The notes under the pieces: model-generated
What the model was told of the DNA's origin: nothing
Database searches by the model: none
What the model saw: the letters and a program-made list of their open reading frames with translations, nothing else
Program-made: the position numbers and the translations under genes
Assembly (NCBI RefSeq): GCF_008086615.1
Contig: NZ_RXYB01000007.1
Coordinates: 1-64,000 of the forward strand
Origin: Acetobacterium tundrae
Lineage (GTDB): Bacteria; Bacillota; Clostridia; Eubacteriales; Eubacteriaceae
Direction of reading: 5' to 3'
DNA length: 64,000 nt
Shown: positions 61,850-64,000 of the stretch, piece by piece
Position numbering within the stretch: the first letter of the stretch is position 1
Layout: each line of letters begins with the position of its first letter

Positions 61850-62035
61850 AGAGTGTTTGTGCAAATAATATGGGTGGTGATCTGACTTAGGAAAAATTCT
61901 TCACTGCTTTCCAGGTTTCCCTATTTGTTCTGTGAAAAACATCCCATTACAGTGGCGGGACCGTGCAGGGCTTACACCTGCTTCTCCTTTGCCGCACTAT
62001 CAAGTGCAGCCCCAATATCATCATATTTAGTTGTC
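61850..62035 (-). promoter_or_regulatory. Cobalamin riboswitch upstream of nrdDG
   Basis: Read on the minus strand it contains GCAGGTGTAAGCCCTGC, then GGTCCCGCCACTGTAA (the conserved core) and further on AGTCAGATCACCACCC, a divergent B12 box. Order and spacing match cobalamin riboswitches. A terminator follows before nrdD. In other bacteria such switches repress B12-independent enzymes when coenzyme B12 is present, implying a class II (NrdJ) enzyme elsewhere. Confidence 0.92.
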
Positions 62036-62039
62036 TGTT

Positions 62040-62068
62040 ATTTTATCATATACCACATGTAGTGTCAA
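62040..62068 (-). promoter_or_regulatory. nrdDG promoter with NrdR-box-like site
   Basis: On the minus strand TTGACA (62063-62068) and TAAAAT (62040-62045) are 17 bases apart. The spacer contains ACACTACATGTGGTAT (62050-62065), which shares about 12 of 16 positions with the NrdR-box consensus. NrdR control is plausible but only one box is seen. Confidence 0.65.
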
Positions 62069-62173
62069 TTGTGTTTATTCGGTATCGTATGTAAGTACCA
62101 AAGTAACGCTGCATGGTCATCACTTAGTATTTTGTATCAGAGATATCTATACGATCGCTATTTCTGCATTTTA

Positions 62174-63514
62174 TTAAACATCCTCTTTATTTCGCCCAAA
62201 AGGTCTGAGATAAAAATGTTTTTCAATGGTCTTTACCACTGAATCGCTGTCATTATCGCCAATGATCCGTGAGGTTGTTCTTTTCAATTCAGCTGTTGCG
62301 TTTTTGACAGCATAACCAAAATCGGCCGCCTCTATCAAAGGAATATTTTTCTCATCATTACCAAAAGCGATGACCTTATCTGCTGACAAATGCTCTTTCA
62401 TTTCCATTACTGCATTTTTTACCGATGCCTCAGCACCGGTTATTTCTATAAAATAATATCCTTCATGTGCTTCATCAACATAGTATGAAACATTAATTAA
62501 AGGTGCTATGTCTAGACTCATGAATATATCAATTAATTTTTCTATTGTTTCAAGTTGGTCCACGGCAACAATTGAAAGCACATCCTGATTTTTCGGCAAA
62601 TCGCCACAGACATAACTTTTTTCTGGAAGCCGTTTTTTAGAGTGATAGAGCTTTTCCTCTGCGGGGTTTACCAGCTTAGTATAATAGACATGTAAAACAT
62701 CATTGATGATGGTATGGGTAAAACAGTTTAGATCCAGTTTGTCAAAAACTCCAATTACCCGTAACGCCGTTGTGAAATTCATCGTTTTACATTGCAGATA
62801 CGTCGATTTTTTGAGATCATACTGTGCCGCTCCGTTCATGATGATAACAGGGAGCTTCATTTCCAAGTCTTTTATAAGCGGCAACAGGGTTTCGACACTC
62901 CGGGTTGTGGCAATGGTGATCAAAGCCCCCCGGTTGATCATTGTATTTAATTTAAACTTAGAATAATTATTGATTTCACCTTTCGAGTTCAGCAAGGTTC
63001 TATCTAAATTCGTCACAAATAATGCACTTTTATTTTTCCTTCGCGGTAAATGAAAAGCATTGATGCCAAGGGAAACAAAAATACCAATTAACGTATCAAT
63101 CATTCGATTTATCGCAAACATATACGGATTAACATCAGCGCCATGTACTACCGTAATACTCAAAAATACAACACAGGTTATATAAGACGCCGTCGATTTT
63201 TTTACCCGTACCGTGAAATATATCAATGGAATAATGCACAATGAAACGATAAAGTATTGTAACACCGGCAGATCCGTTGGTAAAAAGCTTTTCTCCAAAA
63301 TCAAAAGACACATTCCCATGATCCCACCGATAAAAGTTCCAACAGTACGATTCGCAGCCACCTTAAAGCTATTGGAAACATAATTTTGCATACATAAAAT
63401 TGCTGCAATAGCGGAATAAAAGGGATCTCCCTGTTTCCCGAGCAGCAGATAGATTAGAAAACATACATAAACTGCAATAAATGTTTTGAAAATTCTCATT
63501 CCTATTTTTGGCAT
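62174..63514 (-). CDS. Aromatic-acid-exporter-like membrane domain fused to a degenerate HAD domain
   Basis: A 446-residue protein. Residues 1-160 hold about five membrane helices of FUSC/ArAE type (exporter-like). A linker with a basic PRRKNK stretch leads to a Cof-type HAD-IIB domain (about 165-435). Motif I reads TNLDRT: the catalytic first Asp is Asn169 and the Gly of DxDGT is Arg172. Motif IV GDxxND is changed to GNDEKN (386-390). The HAD domain is thus probably inactive and may bind a ligand. GGAG precedes the ATG. It is divergent from the marR gene and may be its target. Confidence 0.85.
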   Translation of the reverse strand: MPKIGMRIFKTFIAVYVCFLIYLLLGKQGDPFYSAIAAILCMQNYVSNSFKVAANRTVGTFIGGIMGMCLLILEKSFLPTDLPVLQYFIVSLCIIPLIYFTVRVKKSTASYITCVVFLSITVVHGADVNPYMFAINRMIDTLIGIFVSLGINAFHLPRRKNKSALFVTNLDRTLLNSKGEINNYSKFKLNTMINRGALITIATTRSVETLLPLIKDLEMKLPVIIMNGAAQYDLKKSTYLQCKTMNFTTALRVIGVFDKLDLNCFTHTIINDVLHVYYTKLVNPAEEKLYHSKKRLPEKSYVCGDLPKNQDVLSIVAVDQLETIEKLIDIFMSLDIAPLINVSYYVDEAHEGYYFIEITGAEASVKNAVMEMKEHLSADKVIAFGNDEKNIPLIEAADFGYAVKNATAELKRTTSRIIGDNDSDSVVKTIEKHFYLRPFGRNKEDV

Positions 63515-63619
63515 CGAATTTCTCCTTTTTTATCTGTTTTTTTATAATACCATATAAAATGATACTGTATACCCTTAACTTCACTGCAAACCCTTTCAAT
63601 TTTTTTAATTAAAAAACTA

Positions 63620-63673
63620 TTGACATGCAAATAAAGGTAATGTATCATCTATTAAGGTAACACATTACCTTAA
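63620..63673 (+). promoter_or_regulatory. marR promoter and palindromic operator
   Basis: TTGACA (63620-63625) and TATCAT (63643-63648) are 17 bases apart. The perfect 9-bp arms TTAAGGTAA/TTACCTTAA (63652-63660, 63665-63673) just follow the -10, and AAGGTAATGT at 63634-63643 repeats the half-site inside the promoter. This is typical of autoregulated MarR genes. Confidence 0.78.
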
Positions 63674-63693
63674 TAGAATTTTGGAGGTATTAT

Positions 63694-64000
63694 TTGAAAA
63701 ATATTGATGCTATGGCTGATCGGCAATTTGTCTTTGGTTCTGTTCAAATTGTCTCAAATCAGATGAACACTTTACTTGAAAGAGATCTTAAAGAACAAGA
63801 TTTAACTGCAAAACAATGGTTCCTTACCGCTATTATTCAAAAATCTTTTGATTACGCTCCCACAATCAAAGAAACTGCCGAAGCAATGGGCAACTCTCAT
63901 CAGAATGTCAAACAGGTTGCTCTAAAACTGGCACAAAAGGGATTCCTTACCTTAGAAAAAGATGAGAAAGATGCCAGAGTCACACGGATTAAATTAACAG
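63694..64000 (+). CDS. MarR-family transcriptional regulator, 5' part only
   Basis: The gene starts at TTG 63694 after GGAGG (five-base spacing) and runs off the window. The first 102 residues include the MarR winged-helix region: helix TIKETAEAMGNSHQNVKQV and wing LEKDEKDARVTRIKL. It likely represses its own gene and perhaps the divergent exporter-like gene. Ligand unknown. Confidence 0.88.
   Translation, partial: MKNIDAMADRQFVFGSVQIVSNQMNTLLERDLKEQDLTAKQWFLTAIIQKSFDYAPTIKETAEAMGNSHQNVKQVALKLAQKGFLTLEKDEKDARVTRIKLT

Noticed and set aside
1-64000. CRISPR array, prophage, tRNA or rRNA genes
   Set aside because: No direct-repeat array, phage structural genes or RNA gene signatures were found on either strand.

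Overview
The window looks like chromosome of an anaerobic acetogen of the Acetobacterium/Eubacterium group (Clostridia). The main evidence is a complete rnfCDGEAB operon in the order known from Acetobacterium woodii, with an RseC-type gene in front. An oxygen-sensitive class III ribonucleotide reductase, a low-GC sequence and strong Shine-Dalgarno sites fit this. The genus is an inference; the anaerobic Firmicute assignment is firm. I saw no rRNA, tRNA, CRISPR array, phage or intact insertion sequence.

Layout. 0-0.4 kb: 3' end of metA. 0.4-8.4 kb: a SorC-regulated operon of glycerol kinase, a GlpA-like dehydrogenase, an FAD/NAD oxidoreductase and a DUF1667 protein, followed by a cupin and a RuBisCO-like protein (RLP). 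8.4-9.3 kb: an unknown protein and a lipoprotein. 9.6-10.9 kb: methylthioribose kinase (mtnK). 11-13.3 kb: fetAB plus a ferredoxin-nitroreductase. 13.3-16.3 kb: uppP, a lipoprotein serpin, beta-carbonic anhydrase. 16.4-29.2 kb: five GGDEF proteins (four with HD-GYP) interleaved with a UvsE-DUF1722-like fusion, a CDGSH protein, a small cupin and an iron alcohol dehydrogenase. 29.3-34.1 kb: an Mg P-type ATPase with an attenuator-like leader, and an unknown gene pair. 34.2-41.2 kb: a polyamine operon. 41.2-41.8 kb: an inverted-repeat-rich, probably RNA-encoding region. 41.8-43.3 kb: pdxST. 43.3-43.7 kb: a queF remnant. 43.7-47.9 kb: a TPP-riboswitch thiamin salvage operon. 48.3-53.9 kb: rnf. 54.7-58.7 kb: GNAT, Crp/Fnr regulator, thioredoxin, yjdF with its RNA motif, a membrane protein, ogt. 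58.8-62.1 kb: nrdDG under a cobalamin riboswitch. 62.2-64 kb: a membrane protein fused to a degenerate HAD domain, and a truncated marR gene.

The most interesting theme is sulfur salvage. SpeD/SpeE release methylthioadenosine (MTA). MtnK is a step of MTA salvage. The RLP-cupin pair resembles the Rhodospirillum rubrum MTA-isoprenoid shunt, which makes 1-deoxyxylulose 5-phosphate and methanethiol without oxygen. Here the pair lies in a glycerol-type operon, and the RLP promoter shares a near-identical palindrome with the SorC promoter. This suggests either a differently controlled shunt or a new RLP pathway. Other unusual items are a UV endonuclease fused to a photolyase-neighbour domain, two complete routes to spermidine in one operon, a probable uncharacterised RNA between speD and pdxS, and a catalytically degenerate HAD domain on a membrane protein.
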